From: an uncultured Flaviramulus sp.
GTDB taxonomy: Bacteria > Bacteroidota > Bacteroidia > Flavobacteriales > Flavobacteriaceae
Reading direction: 5' to 3'
Assembly (NCBI GenBank): GCA_947501105.1
Contig: CANMUP010000002.1
Coordinates: forward strand, 496,001-560,000
Length of the DNA stretch: 64,000 nucleotides
The position numbers and the translations under genes are program-made. The notes under the pieces are model-generated. The model saw nothing but the letters and a program-made list of their open reading frames with translations, was not told the DNA's origin and searched no databases. Shown piece after piece: positions 1 through 8,542 of the stretch (the stretch's first letter is position 1; every line of letters begins with the position of its first letter).

Positions 1-1547
1 TCGACGTTGTTTTTAATGATGCAGATTCTAAAAAAGTAAATCAAGCAAAAGGGGCTGATAATGTGGCGCTTTCTGCAGTTAATTTTTACGGACCAAATGT
101 TACCAATGCCGATGTAGAAAGTTTTTATAAAGCAAAAGTATCTCCTAATCCAGAAAAACCTTTATCATATGGATTAAACTCCCAATTGGTAAAAGAAAAT
201 GGTGAGTTAAAAGAGCGTGTTTATAAATCTGGTGGATTATACGGTTCTGCCATAGATGAAATTACTAAATGGCTTGAATTGGCTAAAGGGGTTGCCGAAA
301 ATGAAGCTCAAGGTAATGCACTTGGATTATTAATTGAATATTATAAAACAGGAGATTTACAAACTTGGGATGATTATAATGTGGCATGGACTGCTGCTAC
401 TACAGGAAATGTAGACTATATTAATAGTTTTATTGAAGTATATAACGATCCGTTAGGCTATAGAGGTTCTTATGAGAGTATTATTCAGATTAATGATTTT
501 GATATGTCTCAAAAAATGAAAGTTTTATCGGATAACGCACAATGGTTTGAAGATAATTCACCTTTAATGGATGCCCATAAAAAGAAGAACGTTGTTGGTG
601 TCACTTACAAAGTGGTTAATATAGCGGGTGAAGCTGGAGATGCGTCACCAAGCACACCAATTGGTGTAAACTTGCCAAACGCTAACTGGATTCGTGCTGC
701 CGTAGGAAGTAAATCGGTATCTTTAGGTAATGTCATTAATGCTTATAATAACGCAGGAAGTTCAGGACGTTTAAAGGAGTTTGTAAATGATGAAGAAGAA
801 TTAAAATTAGAAGAAGAATACGGACAAATAGCTGATAAATTGCATACAGCTTTGCATGAAGTTATTGGACATGCTTCGGGTCAATTAAATCCAGGTGTTG
901 GAGAAACTAAAGAAACACTTAAAAACTATGCATCAACACTTGAAGAGGGCCGTGCAGATTTAGTTGGATTATACTATTTATACAATCCTAAATTGCAAGA
1001 ATTAGAATTAGTTAAAGATTGGAAAGCCGTTGGGAAAGCTGCTTATGATGGTTATATTAGAAATGGATTAATGACACAGTTAATTCGTTTAAATTTAGGC
1101 GATGATGTTGAGGAAGCACACATGCGTAACAGACAATGGGTTTCGGCTTGGGCTTTTGAAAAAGGAAAAGCTGATAATGTTATTGAAAAAGTAACTCGAG
1201 AAGGAAAAACCTATTTCAATATTAAAGATTATGATAAGTTGCATGATTTATTCGGACAATTATTACGCGAAACACAGCGTATAAAATCTGAAGGAGATTA
1301 TGCTGCAGTTGAAGCTTTAGTAGAAGACTATGGTGTAAAAGTGGATCAAGCAGTTCATGCTGAGGTTTTAGAAAGAAACAAACAGTTTACAGCTGCTCCA
1401 TACAGTGGTTTTGTAAACCCTGTTTTAGTTGCTGAAAAAAATGAAGCTGGAGAAATTACAGAAATTAAAGTGGTACAACCAGAAACATTTCCTGGTCAAA
1501 TGCTAGACTATAGTAAAAATTATAACTTTTTACCGGAAGTAAATTAA
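1..1547 (+). CDS. Dipeptidyl peptidase III (M49), 5'-truncated by window edge
   Basis: Zinc metallopeptidase of family M49, which removes dipeptides from peptide N-termini. The reading frame is open to the left edge (first full codon at base 3), so the start lies outside the window and the GTG at 63 is internal. The zinc motif HEVIGH is encoded at 855-872 (HExxGH, the M49 form with an extra residue), followed by the second metal motif EEGRAD near 943. About 515 residues are visible, the C-terminal part of a protein usually near 700 residues in Bacteroidota. The product ends shortly before a hairpin terminator. Family assignment is firm; whether it is secreted cannot be judged without the N-terminus. 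Confidence 0.93.
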   Translation, partial: DVVFNDADSKKVNQAKGADNVALSAVNFYGPNVTNADVESFYKAKVSPNPEKPLSYGLNSQLVKENGELKERVYKSGGLYGSAIDEITKWLELAKGVAENEAQGNALGLLIEYYKTGDLQTWDDYNVAWTAATTGNVDYINSFIEVYNDPLGYRGSYESIIQINDFDMSQKMKVLSDNAQWFEDNSPLMDAHKKKNVVGVTYKVVNIAGEAGDASPSTPIGVNLPNANWIRAAVGSKSVSLGNVINAYNNAGSSGRLKEFVNDEEELKLEEEYGQIADKLHTALHEVIGHASGQLNPGVGETKETLKNYASTLEEGRADLVGLYYLYNPKLQELELVKDWKAVGKAAYDGYIRNGLMTQLIRLNLGDDVEEAHMRNRQWVSAWAFEKGKADNVIEKVTREGKTYFNIKDYDKLHDLFGQLLRETQRIKSEGDYAAVEALVEDYGVKVDQAVHAEVLERNKQFTAAPYSGFVNPVLVAEKNEAGEITEIKVVQPETFPGQMLDYSKNYNFLPEVN

Positions 1548-1569
1548 GTGTTATATAATTCCGTTTTTA

Positions 1570-1602
1570 AGACAGAGCTTTTTAATTAAGGCTCTGTTTT
1601 TT
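1570..1602. terminator. Hairpin terminator after dipeptidyl peptidase III
   Basis: Inverted repeat acagagc (1572-1578) / gctctgt (1591-1597) followed by seven T on the + strand. It would end the peptidase transcript. It also overlaps the 3' end of the tiny minus-strand ORF at 1586-1672. Confidence 0.75.
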
Positions 1603-1672
1603 TATTTACACTAAAAACTAAAAGAATTAGATTAACAACGATAAGGGCTGCAATAATTAAAAGGATTTTCAT
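1586..1672 (-). CDS. Possible 28-residue single-pass membrane microprotein
   Basis: A short ATG-to-TAA frame on the minus strand encodes 28 residues: MKILLIIAAL, a continuous hydrophobic stretch to about residue 21, then a polar tail with NKK. This is the layout of a one-helix membrane microprotein. Its last codons lie inside the terminator hairpin of the convergent peptidase gene. I recognise no family. The case rests only on the clean hydrophobic/charged pattern in an otherwise empty 275-bp gap, so it may be spurious. Confidence 0.35.
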   Translation of the reverse strand: MKILLIIAALIVVNLILLVFSVNKKTEP

Positions 1673-1822
1673 GATTCAGGTTTCTCTAGTTATTATCTAG
1701 ATGCAGATTTTAACATTTGGTTGCGTCAAATCTTACATCTATTTATATAACAGTTAAAAACCGTTTTTCCCTAACACATTTTTTTGAAATTTAATTTGAA
1801 GTCTTAAAAAGCTATGTAAAGA

Positions 1823-2008
1823 CTACTTTAAAAAAAACTTAATCGCAACAATAAATAATATAAATGAAATAAAAGCAATCAAAACCCATACACTACCAGC
1901 ATAAAAACGTTTGTGCAGTTTTAAATCTTTTCGATAAGTAAAACCAATAATGATTGCAAAGACAATAAAAAATAAAACTCCGAAAATGATTTGACCTTTA
2001 CTAAACAT
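1823..2008 (-). CDS. Small two-helix membrane protein, unknown function
   Basis: Encodes 61 residues from the ATG at 2008 (MFSKGQIIFG). Two hydrophobic segments, about residues 8-23 and 40-58, are separated by a basic loop (YRKDLKLHKR), typical of a small inner-membrane protein. The frame stays open upstream to 2089, but that extension would overlap the divergent gene at 2047 and adds unlikely residues, so I chose the inner ATG. No function is recognised. Confidence 0.6.
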   Translation of the reverse strand: MFSKGQIIFGVLFFIVFAIIIGFTYRKDLKLHKRFYAGSVWVLIAFISFILFIVAIKFFLK

Positions 2009-2046
2009 ATGGTTATTTTTATGCAAATTTAATGAAAACTTAGTAG

Positions 2047-2433
2047 ATGAAAAATAAAATTGAAGCAGTAAAAGCATTTCACACGGCATTTAAAATAGGA
2101 CATAGAGAAACTCCCAAAGCAGATTTAGGTTTAGCCAAAAACATGTTACGTTATAAACTAATGCGAGAAGAGAATGAAGAATACCTTGAGGCGGCTAACG
2201 ATAATGACTTGGTTGAAGTTGCAGATGCGCTAGGAGACATGCTTTATATTTTATGTGGAACCATTATTGAGCATGGTATGCAATATAAAATAGAGGAAGT
2301 CTTTAATGAAATTCAAAGGAGTAATATGAGTAAATTAGGTGAAGATGGACAACCTATTTATCGTGAAGATGGTAAAGTATTAAAGGGACCTAATTATTTT
2401 AAACCTAATATTGAAGCTATATTAGACAAATAA
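2047..2433 (+). CDS. MazG-like nucleoside triphosphate pyrophosphohydrolase
   Basis: 128-residue all-alpha NTP pyrophosphohydrolase (phosphoribosyl-ATP pyrophosphohydrolase/MazG superfamily), which hydrolyses an NTP to NMP plus pyrophosphate. The Mg-binding pattern is visible as REENEEYLEA (about residues 41-50) followed by EVADALGDMLY (about 57-67), the E-x2-E...E-x2-D arrangement of the family. The C-terminus (LKGPNYFKPNI) is typical of the flavobacterial members. The real substrate is unknown; house-cleaning of damaged nucleotides is the usual inference. It ends in a strong bidirectional terminator. Confidence 0.85.
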   Translation: MKNKIEAVKAFHTAFKIGHRETPKADLGLAKNMLRYKLMREENEEYLEAANDNDLVEVADALGDMLYILCGTIIEHGMQYKIEEVFNEIQRSNMSKLGEDGQPIYREDGKVLKGPNYFKPNIEAILDK

Positions 2434-2464
2434 AAAAAGGAAGCCATTTGGCTTCCTTTTTTTA
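2434..2464. terminator. Bidirectional hairpin terminator between NTP pyrophosphatase gene and ilvE
   Basis: Stem aaggaagcc (2437-2445), loop attt, then ggcttcctt (2450-2458), with A-run before and T-run after. It serves both the + strand gene ending at 2433 and the convergent ilvE ending at 2484. Confidence 0.85.
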
Positions 2465-2483
2465 TTATGATTTTTTTGATGGT

Positions 2484-3548
2484 TTAAACATTAAATCTCC
2501 ATCCAAAAGGATCCTCAGATTTGTTAGTTTGAATATCTGTAATGCGTTTCTTTAAAGAATTCGCATAAGTGTTTTCTAATTCTGGTAAATCAAAATCTTC
2601 GTCTTTATAACCAAATCCTGCTATAGGAGAAATTACCGCAGCAGTTCCAGCTCCAAACATTTCTTTTAAAGCCCCATTTTTAGCAGCAGCAACAACTTCG
2701 CTAACAGAGATTTTTCTAACTTCAACAGGAATGCCTTCAGCTTCAGCTAATTCTATAATACTTTTACGAGTAATACCATCTAAAATTCTATCGCTAGTTG
2801 GTCCAGTTATTAATGTGTCATTTATACGAATAAAAATGTTCATCGCTCCAGCTTCTTCAATATACTCATGCGTATTATCATCTGTCCAAATAACTTGTTG
2901 GTAGCCTTTTTCAATAGCTAATTGCGTTGGGTAAAACTGTCCGGCATAATTACCACCAGCTTTTGCAAAACCAACACCACCATTAGCAGAACGAGAATAT
3001 TTCTCTTCAATTAAAACTTTTAACTTCCCAGCAAAATATGATCCTGATGGCGCAGTAGCAATTATAAATTTATATTCGTCAGCTGGAGAAGCATGAAACC
3101 CTCTTCCTGTTGCAAAAACAAAAGGTCTTATATATAACGAACTACCATCTTTTTTAGGAATCCAATTGCTATCAACTTTTAATAGCGCTTTTAAGCCTTC
3201 CATAAAATATGTTTCTGGCAATTCTGGCATTGCAAGACGTTTTGATGAAATATTTAATCGCTTAAAATTATCTATAGGACGAAACAATAACACATTATCA
3301 TTTTCATCTTTGTAAGCTTTCATTCCTTCAAAAACAGATTGTCCGTAATGAAAAATCTTTGCAGAAGGATCTAAAGAAATAGGAGCATAAGGTACAACCT
3401 TTGGTGCTTGCCATTTTCCATCTTTATAATCACATTCTAACATATGATCAGAAAATGTTTTCCCAAAGCTTAAATTATCAAAATCTACATCATTAATTTT
3501 TGTATTTTTTGTTTTTATAACCTCTATAGCGTTGATTAAAGTATCCAT
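2484..3548 (-). CDS. ilvE: Branched-chain amino acid aminotransferase
   Basis: 354-residue PLP-dependent fold-type IV aminotransferase (EC 2.6.1.42) that interconverts Leu/Ile/Val with their 2-oxo acids; cytosolic. The PLP lysine lies in AKAGGNYA (Lys196), and EEAGAMNIF and the GITRKSI cofactor region follow as in the long (eukaryote-like, about 355 aa) BCAT class. It is transcribed alone, divergently from the DUF4920 lipoprotein gene. A minus-strand TAAATTTG box lies about 20 bp upstream of the start. Confidence 0.95.
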   Translation of the reverse strand: MDTLINAIEVIKTKNTKINDVDFDNLSFGKTFSDHMLECDYKDGKWQAPKVVPYAPISLDPSAKIFHYGQSVFEGMKAYKDENDNVLLFRPIDNFKRLNISSKRLAMPELPETYFMEGLKALLKVDSNWIPKKDGSSLYIRPFVFATGRGFHASPADEYKFIIATAPSGSYFAGKLKVLIEEKYSRSANGGVGFAKAGGNYAGQFYPTQLAIEKGYQQVIWTDDNTHEYIEEAGAMNIFIRINDTLITGPTSDRILDGITRKSIIELAEAEGIPVEVRKISVSEVVAAAKNGALKEMFGAGTAAVISPIAGFGYKDEDFDLPELENTYANSLKKRITDIQTNKSEDPFGWRFNV

Positions 3549-3568
3549 AATTCAAGTTGTTTATGGTA

Positions 3569-3576
3569 CAAATTTA
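3569..3576 (-). promoter_or_regulatory. Bacteroidota -7 box upstream of ilvE
   Basis: Minus-strand TAAATTTG fits the TAnnTTTG consensus. A TTG -33 element is not obvious. On the opposite strand a TATATTTG box (3600-3607) precedes the gene at 3641, making this a short divergent promoter region. Confidence 0.5.
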
Positions 3577-3640
3577 ATTAAAAACGTTATTAAAAATGAT
3601 ATATTTGTAACAAATCGTTTAAAATTGAAAAATTCATATT

Positions 3641-4144
3641 ATGAAGTCAATAACCTTAATAATTATCTGTGTATTCATGTTAAATTCTTGCAAAAACAAA
3701 GATGAGAAACAACAAGAAAAAGCAGTAAAAGTAGAAAAAGTAGAGTATGCTTCTTTTGGAAACGTTATAATTGCTGATGACGCAATTAAAGCTACTTCTA
3801 TGGCGACGCATTATAAAACTATGAATGTTGGAGATAGCATTAATTCTAAAATGATTGCAACAGTAAACAAAGTTTGTCAGGCAAAAGGATGTTGGATGAC
3901 TTTAAATTTGGGTGACGAAAAAGAAGTTATGGTTAAGTTTAAAGATTATGGCTTTTTTATGCCTAAAGATATTGGAGGAAAAGAAGTTATTATAAACGGT
4001 AAAGCTTATGTAAAAGAAGTTTCGGTTGATGAACAACGTCATTATGCTGAAGATGAAGGTAAAACAGCTGAAGAAATTGCAAGTATAACTGAACCTAAAA
4101 GAACATATTCGTTTGAAGCTGATGGTGTATTGTTAAAACAATAG
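3641..4144 (+). CDS. DUF4920 domain lipoprotein
   Basis: 167-residue exported lipoprotein: a hydrophobic N-terminus ends in LNSC (lipobox Cys16), followed by a lysine/glutamate-rich linker. The body carries the DUF4920 core, including CQAKGCWMTLNLG near residue 80, a Cys-x4-Cys pair that could bind a metal or form a disulphide, and the KDYGFFMP motif. The family is a small OB-like periplasmic domain of unknown role, common in Bacteroidota. Its stop is 1 base before the TTG start of mnmD, so the two are probably co-transcribed. Confidence 0.85.
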   Translation: MKSITLIIICVFMLNSCKNKDEKQQEKAVKVEKVEYASFGNVIIADDAIKATSMATHYKTMNVGDSINSKMIATVNKVCQAKGCWMTLNLGDEKEVMVKFKDYGFFMPKDIGGKEVIINGKAYVKEVSVDEQRHYAEDEGKTAEEIASITEPKRTYSFEADGVLLKQ

Positions 4145-4145
4145 T

Positions 4146-4877
4146 TTGAAGAGAGAAATTGTAATAACTGCTGATGGTTCATCAACTATTCATTTACCAG
4201 ATTGGGATGAACAATATCATTCGAAACATGGTGCTATACAAGAAGCTTATCACGTCTTTATCAAACATGGGTTACACTACTTTTGTGATCCAGAAGGAAA
4301 TGAAGAATCTCAACAAAAAACAAACGATATTACTTCGAACCTCGTTGAAAAGACTCATAATATTTCAATACTAGAAATTGGATTTGGCACTGGCTTAAAT
4401 GCGTTTATTACTTTATTAGAAGCTGAAAAATTAAAAATTCTAGTCAATTATTTTGGTGTTGAAGGGTATCCAGTTTTAATGGATGAAATAACTCAATTAA
4501 ACTATTCAAAAGAGCTAAATGCTAAAGTGAAAACATCACTTTTTAATGAATTACATGAAGTTTCATGGGAGATATCTCATGAAATAACTTCTCACTTTTC
4601 TTTAACTAAACAAAACAAATTCTTCTCAGAAATAGAGGAAGAGGATAGCTATAATATCATCTATTTTGATGCTTTTGGTGCACGCGTACAACCAGAATTA
4701 TGGACAGAAAGTATATTTAAAAAAATGTACGGCGCATTAAAAACTAAAGGTGTTTTAGTTACGTATTCTGCAAAAGGTAGTGTTAGAAGAGCTATGGAAA
4801 CTGTTGGGTTTAAAGTAGAGCGATTACCTGGACCACCTGGGAAACGTGAAATGTTACGCGCTAGTAAAGAAGCGTAA
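4146..4877 (+). CDS. mnmD: tRNA 5-(aminomethyl)-2-thiouridine methyltransferase MnmD
   Basis: 243-residue SAM-dependent methyltransferase corresponding to the N-terminal half of MnmC. It catalyses the last methylation of (c)mnm5s2U at the wobble position of tRNAs. Motif I is GFGTGLNAF (79-87), and the catalytic DAFGARVQPELW block and the terminal GPPGKREMLRA are present. The start is TTG at 4146: it directly gives the conserved MKREI...LPDW.EQYHSKHGA N-terminus, and no ATG fits. The stop codon lies inside an 8-bp inverted repeat, and the coding 3' end is partly repeated 63 bp downstream. Confidence 0.92.
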   Translation: MKREIVITADGSSTIHLPDWDEQYHSKHGAIQEAYHVFIKHGLHYFCDPEGNEESQQKTNDITSNLVEKTHNISILEIGFGTGLNAFITLLEAEKLKILVNYFGVEGYPVLMDEITQLNYSKELNAKVKTSLFNELHEVSWEISHEITSHFSLTKQNKFFSEIEEEDSYNIIYFDAFGARVQPELWTESIFKKMYGALKTKGVLVTYSAKGSVRRAMETVGFKVERLPGPPGKREMLRASKEA

Positions 4878-4931
4878 CATTCAGCGATTTTAGAAAATAA
4901 ATTATTGAGTTAAATGTTACGCGCTACTAAA
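4849..4931 (+). repeat. Duplicated 20-mer covering the 3' end of mnmD
   Basis: Direct repeat aaatgttacgcgctagtaaa (4849-4868) and aaatgttacgcgctactaaa (4912-4931), 19/20 identical, offset 63 bases. The second copy could encode MLRATKS-stop, which looks closer to the usual MnmD C-terminus than the in-frame ending MLRASKEA. The first copy also forms a hairpin tgttacgc/gcgtaaca across the stop codon. Confidence 0.7.
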
Positions 4932-5018
4932 AGTTAAAAACCAGTTAAATCTGTTAAACCAAATATAAATATTTAGCTATTAAAACTTGTATTTTGTAAT
5001 TTTATATAAAAAGGAACT

Positions 5019-5924
5019 ATGCGAGTTTTAATAACAGGGGCGACAGGATTAGTAGGGCAGGAGATTGTTAAACTTTGCCATAACAAGGATATTGCTGTAA
5101 ACTACCTAACAACTAGCAAATCTAAAATTAAAGAACAAAAAAACTACCAAGGATTTTATTGGAACCCTAAAACACAAGATATAGATAAAGCTTGTTTTAA
5201 TGAGGTTGATGCTATTATTCATTTAGCTGGCGCATCAGTTTCAAAGCGCTGGACAATAGATTATAAAAAAGAAATTCTTTCTAGTAGAATTGAAGGCACT
5301 CAATTATTAATAAATGCTCTAAAAGGTGAAACGCACACCATTAAACAAGTGGTGTCAGCAAGTGCTATTGGTATTTACCCAGATTCTTTAATTAATTATT
5401 ATGACGAAACTTTCACCGATTTTGATGATTCTTTTTTAAGTGACGTAGTACAAAAATGGGAACAAGTTGTAGATGGCTTTTCAAAATTAAACATAGCTGT
5501 ATCTAAAATAAGAATTGGCTTAGTGTTATCAAACAAAGGTGGTGCACTAATAGAAATGGCTAAACCTATGAAACTTGGTTTAGGCTCTGCTTTCGGTAAT
5601 GGAAAGCAATGGCAATCGTGGATACATGTTAAAGATTTAGCGCACCTGTTTTTATATGTTTTGGAATATAAATTAATTGGCGTTTATAATGGTGTAGCAC
5701 CAAACCCAGTTACCAATTTAGAATTAACAAAAAGCATTGCTAAAGTATTGGAAAAGCCCTTGTTTTTACCTAGCATTCCAAAGTTTTTTATGAAACTTGT
5801 TTTAGGAGAAATGCATACCTTACTGTTTGGTAGCCAACGTGTAAGTTCTAAAAAAATTGAAGATAAAGGGTTTCAATTTATAGAGTATCATTTGCAACCT
5901 GCTTTGGAGAGGTTGTTGAAATAA
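5019..5924 (+). CDS. TIGR01777 family NAD(P)-dependent epimerase/oxidoreductase
   Basis: 301-residue extended short-chain dehydrogenase related to E. coli YfcH. The Rossmann motif GATGLVGQEI is at residues 7-16, the family segment HLAGASVSKRWT follows near residue 68, and a C-terminal DUF1731 region holds LFGSQRVSSKKIEDKGF. The physiological substrate is unknown. The gene stands alone; the region after it is occupied by a decayed OsmC gene on the opposite strand. Confidence 0.9.
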   Translation: MRVLITGATGLVGQEIVKLCHNKDIAVNYLTTSKSKIKEQKNYQGFYWNPKTQDIDKACFNEVDAIIHLAGASVSKRWTIDYKKEILSSRIEGTQLLINALKGETHTIKQVVSASAIGIYPDSLINYYDETFTDFDDSFLSDVVQKWEQVVDGFSKLNIAVSKIRIGLVLSNKGGALIEMAKPMKLGLGSAFGNGKQWQSWIHVKDLAHLFLYVLEYKLIGVYNGVAPNPVTNLELTKSIAKVLEKPLFLPSIPKFFMKLVLGEMHTLLFGSQRVSSKKIEDKGFQFIEYHLQPALERLLK

Positions 5925-5940
5925 TTAATTTCCCTTTTAA

Positions 5941-6143
5941 TTATAATATTCTTTTTTTAGCCTCTCTATAAATATTATTGCAAAAGCAGGTAGCTATAGA
6001 AAGAAGTAAAAATTCGCCGCCATTAACAAAAGAACCATATCCATTTGTTCCACTATCTATCATTAATTGTTTTATAATTCCGTTAGAATCTATTCTTGCT
6101 ATATGATTATCTTTTTGGAATCAATTTTAGCTGAGATTTTCAT
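5941..6143 (-). pseudogene. OsmC-family protein, frameshifted and C-terminally truncated
   Basis: On the minus strand an ATG at 6143 begins MKISAKIDSKK, then one base is missing in an A-run (6112-6116). In the shifted frame the sequence continues with DNHIARIDSNG, and later GYGSFVNGGEFLLLS and ATCFCNNIYREAKKR, before a stop at 5941. This is the N-terminal half of an OsmC/Ohr-like peroxide-detoxification protein, including the conserved NGGE.LLL..ATC segment with its peroxidatic-type cysteine. Intact relatives are about 135 residues; only about 67 remain and the C-terminal half is absent. It sits directly downstream of the gene at 6153, in an apparent former operon with the Crp-like regulator. 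Confidence 0.8.
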
Positions 6144-6152
6144 GTCATATTT

Positions 6153-6566
6153 TTAATTAAAAGGCGTTAAATCAGGTTCTATAAATTCCTTTCTTGCAAT
6201 TTGAGAAGTGAATACATCGAAGGTGTAATGTGAATTTACAAGTTCTTTAAAACTATTCATAAGCTTAGGATTTTCATTTATGAAATCCTTAAAATTATTG
6301 GATTTAGATTTTTCAATAAAATAATTAACTGCTTTAATAGCTACAATAGTTATAGTTTGATGGTATTTGTCTTTAGCTCCAACATGAGCAACAAAACTTT
6401 TAAGTTGATTCTCTATATTATTACAAGCTTGTTTTATGCCATATTTGTTAATATGAATCCAAGCTAATCGTAAATGTGCTTCATGAGTAAATAGCTCTGG
6501 GTCTAAATTAGAACTCTTAAATTGAGCTTCAAATTCAAGGTCGGTTAATTGAAAATGATTTTGCAT
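6153..6566 (-). CDS. Conserved hypothetical protein beside a Crp-type regulator
   Basis: 137 residues, soluble and mostly helical, no signal peptide. A conserved-looking segment FTHEAHLRLAWIHI (about residues 26-39) and a further HQTITIV stretch have histidines that could be functional, but I recognise no named domain. It lies 50 bp downstream of the Crp/Fnr-like gene on the same strand and just upstream of an OsmC remnant, so a stress-response operon is a guess from context. Confidence 0.65.
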   Translation of the reverse strand: MQNHFQLTDLEFEAQFKSSNLDPELFTHEAHLRLAWIHINKYGIKQACNNIENQLKSFVAHVGAKDKYHQTITIVAIKAVNYFIEKSKSNNFKDFINENPKLMNSFKELVNSHYTFDVFTSQIARKEFIEPDLTPFN

Positions 6567-6616
6567 ATCTTTTATTTTGTGTTCATATGCAAAACTATTC
6601 TACATCAACAACATTC

Positions 6617-7135
6617 TCATTTACATTTGTTGATAAATTGTTTTCTCGCTCTACTTAATTGTGTAGGCGTAATTCCAAGAAAATTGGCAATGTAATAATG
6701 TGGAATTCGATTAATTAAACTTGGATATTCGTTTAAGAAAAGCTTGTATTTTTCAACAGAACTTAAATTGGTTAAAGCTATTAATCGTGATTGCAGTTGC
6801 ATATTAAGTTTATGAAAAGCAGTATTAATAATATCAGTTATTTCTTGATTTACATTCACGTAAGACATGACTTCAGCATAATTTGCTGTAGTAATTGTAC
6901 AATCTTCTAAAGCTTCAATATTTATAGATGACGGTACATTAGGAATATAATTTCCAGAAACAATATCTTTTTCTTGATAAAAATGGGTTGTAATTTCATT
7001 GCCATCTTCATCAATTACAAAACCTCTTAAAACACCAGAGACTACCCGACCAATTTTTATGTTATTCTGTCTATATTTAACAAATAGATCTCCCTTTTTA
7101 ATTTGTAACGTATTATGTAATGATTCAACTAACAT
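6617..7135 (-). CDS. Crp/Fnr family transcriptional regulator
   Basis: 172-residue regulator with an N-terminal cyclic-nucleotide-binding-like beta roll (KKGDLFVKYRQ..., residues about 13-110) and a short C-terminal helix-turn-helix ending PHYYIANFLGITPTQLSRAR. The length and the recognition-helix sequence fit the compact Bacteroidota Crp subgroup, which generally lacks clear cAMP-binding residues; the ligand is unknown. It leads a minus-strand set with the hypothetical gene at 6153 and the OsmC remnant, its likely former targets. Confidence 0.88.
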   Translation of the reverse strand: MLVESLHNTLQIKKGDLFVKYRQNNIKIGRVVSGVLRGFVIDEDGNEITTHFYQEKDIVSGNYIPNVPSSINIEALEDCTITTANYAEVMSYVNVNQEITDIINTAFHKLNMQLQSRLIALTNLSSVEKYKLFLNEYPSLINRIPHYYIANFLGITPTQLSRARKQFINKCK

Positions 7136-7180
7136 TATATAGTACTACTAAAATTAATAAAACAAATTTTTTAAACCACT

Positions 7181-8419
7181 CTACTTTTCAAGAGCCGTTA
7201 TCTCAGCAATTTTACAAATAACTTCGGTGGCTTTTATCATGCTTTCTACTGGGACATATTCATAACGCCCGTGAAAGTTATGCCCGCCAGCAAAAATATT
7301 AGGACACGGTAATCCCATATAGCTTAATTGAGAGCCATCTGTACCACCACGAATAGCCTTAATTAAAGGCTCAATATTTAATTGTTTCATAGCTTCTTCT
7401 GCAATATCAACAATATGCATTAAGGGCTCAACCTTTTCTTTCATGTTGTAATACTGATCTTTTATTTCTACAACTATGGCTTCTGTTCCGTATTGTGAGT
7501 TAAGCTCGTTTGCTAATTTAGACATGACCTCTTTTCTAGCTTCAAAATGGCCTTTGTCGTGATCGCGAATAATGTATTCTAAAATAGTTTCATCAACATC
7601 TCCATTGATATTATGCAAGTGAAAAAAACCTTGATAACCTTCAGTATGTTCAGGCGTTTCTAACCTTGGTAACGAGTTTATAAACTCCGTAGCTATATAC
7701 ATAGAGTTTACCATTTTCCCTTTGGCATATCCTGGATGCACAATTTTCCCTTTTATTTTTACTTTCGCACCTGCGGCATTAAAATTTTCGTATTCTAATT
7801 CTCCAATTTGGCTACCATCCATAGTGTAAGCCCAATCTGCTCCAAATTTTTCAACATCAAATTTATGTGCTCCACGACCAATTTCTTCATCTGGTGTAAA
7901 ACCCACACGTATTTTTCCGTGTTTAATTTCTGGGTGATTAATTAAGTATTCCATTGCTGAAACAATTTCGCAAATACCAGCTTTATCATCTGCTCCTAAA
8001 AGTGTTGTGCCATCAGTAGTAATTAATGTTTGCCCGATATATTGGCGTAAATCATCAAAATAATCTGGAGATAAAACAATGTTTTCTTCTTTATTTAACA
8101 AAATGTCTCCACCATGATAATTTTCGAAAATTTGCGGATTTACATTAGCGCCAGTAAAATCTGGTGAGGTATCAAAATGAGAAATAAAACCAATGGTAGG
8201 TGTGTCGTGTTCTACATTGCTTGGTAAAGTAGCCATAATGTATGCGTTGTCATCAATAGTAACATCTTGCATGCCAATAGCTTTTAACTCTTCAGATAAT
8301 TTATTGGCTAAATCCCACTGCTTTTTTGTGCTTGGGGTGGTGTTTGAATTTGGATCAGATTCTGTATCAATAGTAACGTAGCCTATAAAACGTTTTATAA
8401 TGTGTTCTTTTGAAATCAT
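7181..8419 (-). CDS. pepT: Peptidase T (tripeptide aminopeptidase, M20B)
   Basis: 412-residue cytosolic dizinc aminopeptidase that cleaves the N-terminal residue from tripeptides. Zinc and catalytic motifs appear in order: [10 protein letters not shown] (about residue 84), LLGADDKAG (about 141), PDEEIGRG (about 177) and the C-terminal GGTDGS...FAGGHNFHG. Full length for the family (about 410). A 45-bp gap separates it from the upstream-reading Crp-like gene. Confidence 0.95.
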   Translation of the reverse strand: MISKEHIIKRFIGYVTIDTESDPNSNTTPSTKKQWDLANKLSEELKAIGMQDVTIDDNAYIMATLPSNVEHDTPTIGFISHFDTSPDFTGANVNPQIFENYHGGDILLNKEENIVLSPDYFDDLRQYIGQTLITTDGTTLLGADDKAGICEIVSAMEYLINHPEIKHGKIRVGFTPDEEIGRGAHKFDVEKFGADWAYTMDGSQIGELEYENFNAAGAKVKIKGKIVHPGYAKGKMVNSMYIATEFINSLPRLETPEHTEGYQGFFHLHNINGDVDETILEYIIRDHDKGHFEARKEVMSKLANELNSQYGTEAIVVEIKDQYYNMKEKVEPLMHIVDIAEEAMKQLNIEPLIKAIRGGTDGSQLSYMGLPCPNIFAGGHNFHGRYEYVPVESMIKATEVICKIAEITALEK

Positions 8420-8497
8420 TTTAAATATTTTGGGTGAGAAAATTAATAACTCATTATGGGCTTAAAGTTACAATTTATAAGTTTTTTAGCTTTTGAA

Positions 8498-8528
8498 TTG
8501 CTCAATTTTTTATTTAGAAGTATTTTTG
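8498..8528 (+). promoter_or_regulatory. Predicted pyrD promoter
   Basis: TTG (8498-8500), 20-base spacer, TATTTTTG (8521-8528); fits the Bacteroidota sigma-A pattern TTG-N19/20-TAnnTTTG, 14 bases before the pyrD start. Confidence 0.65.
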
Positions 8529-8542
8529 CATAAATAATACTG

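Noticed and set aside
4174-4374. 66-codon frame inside mnmD
   Set aside because: Out-of-frame shadow of a well-conserved methyltransferase.
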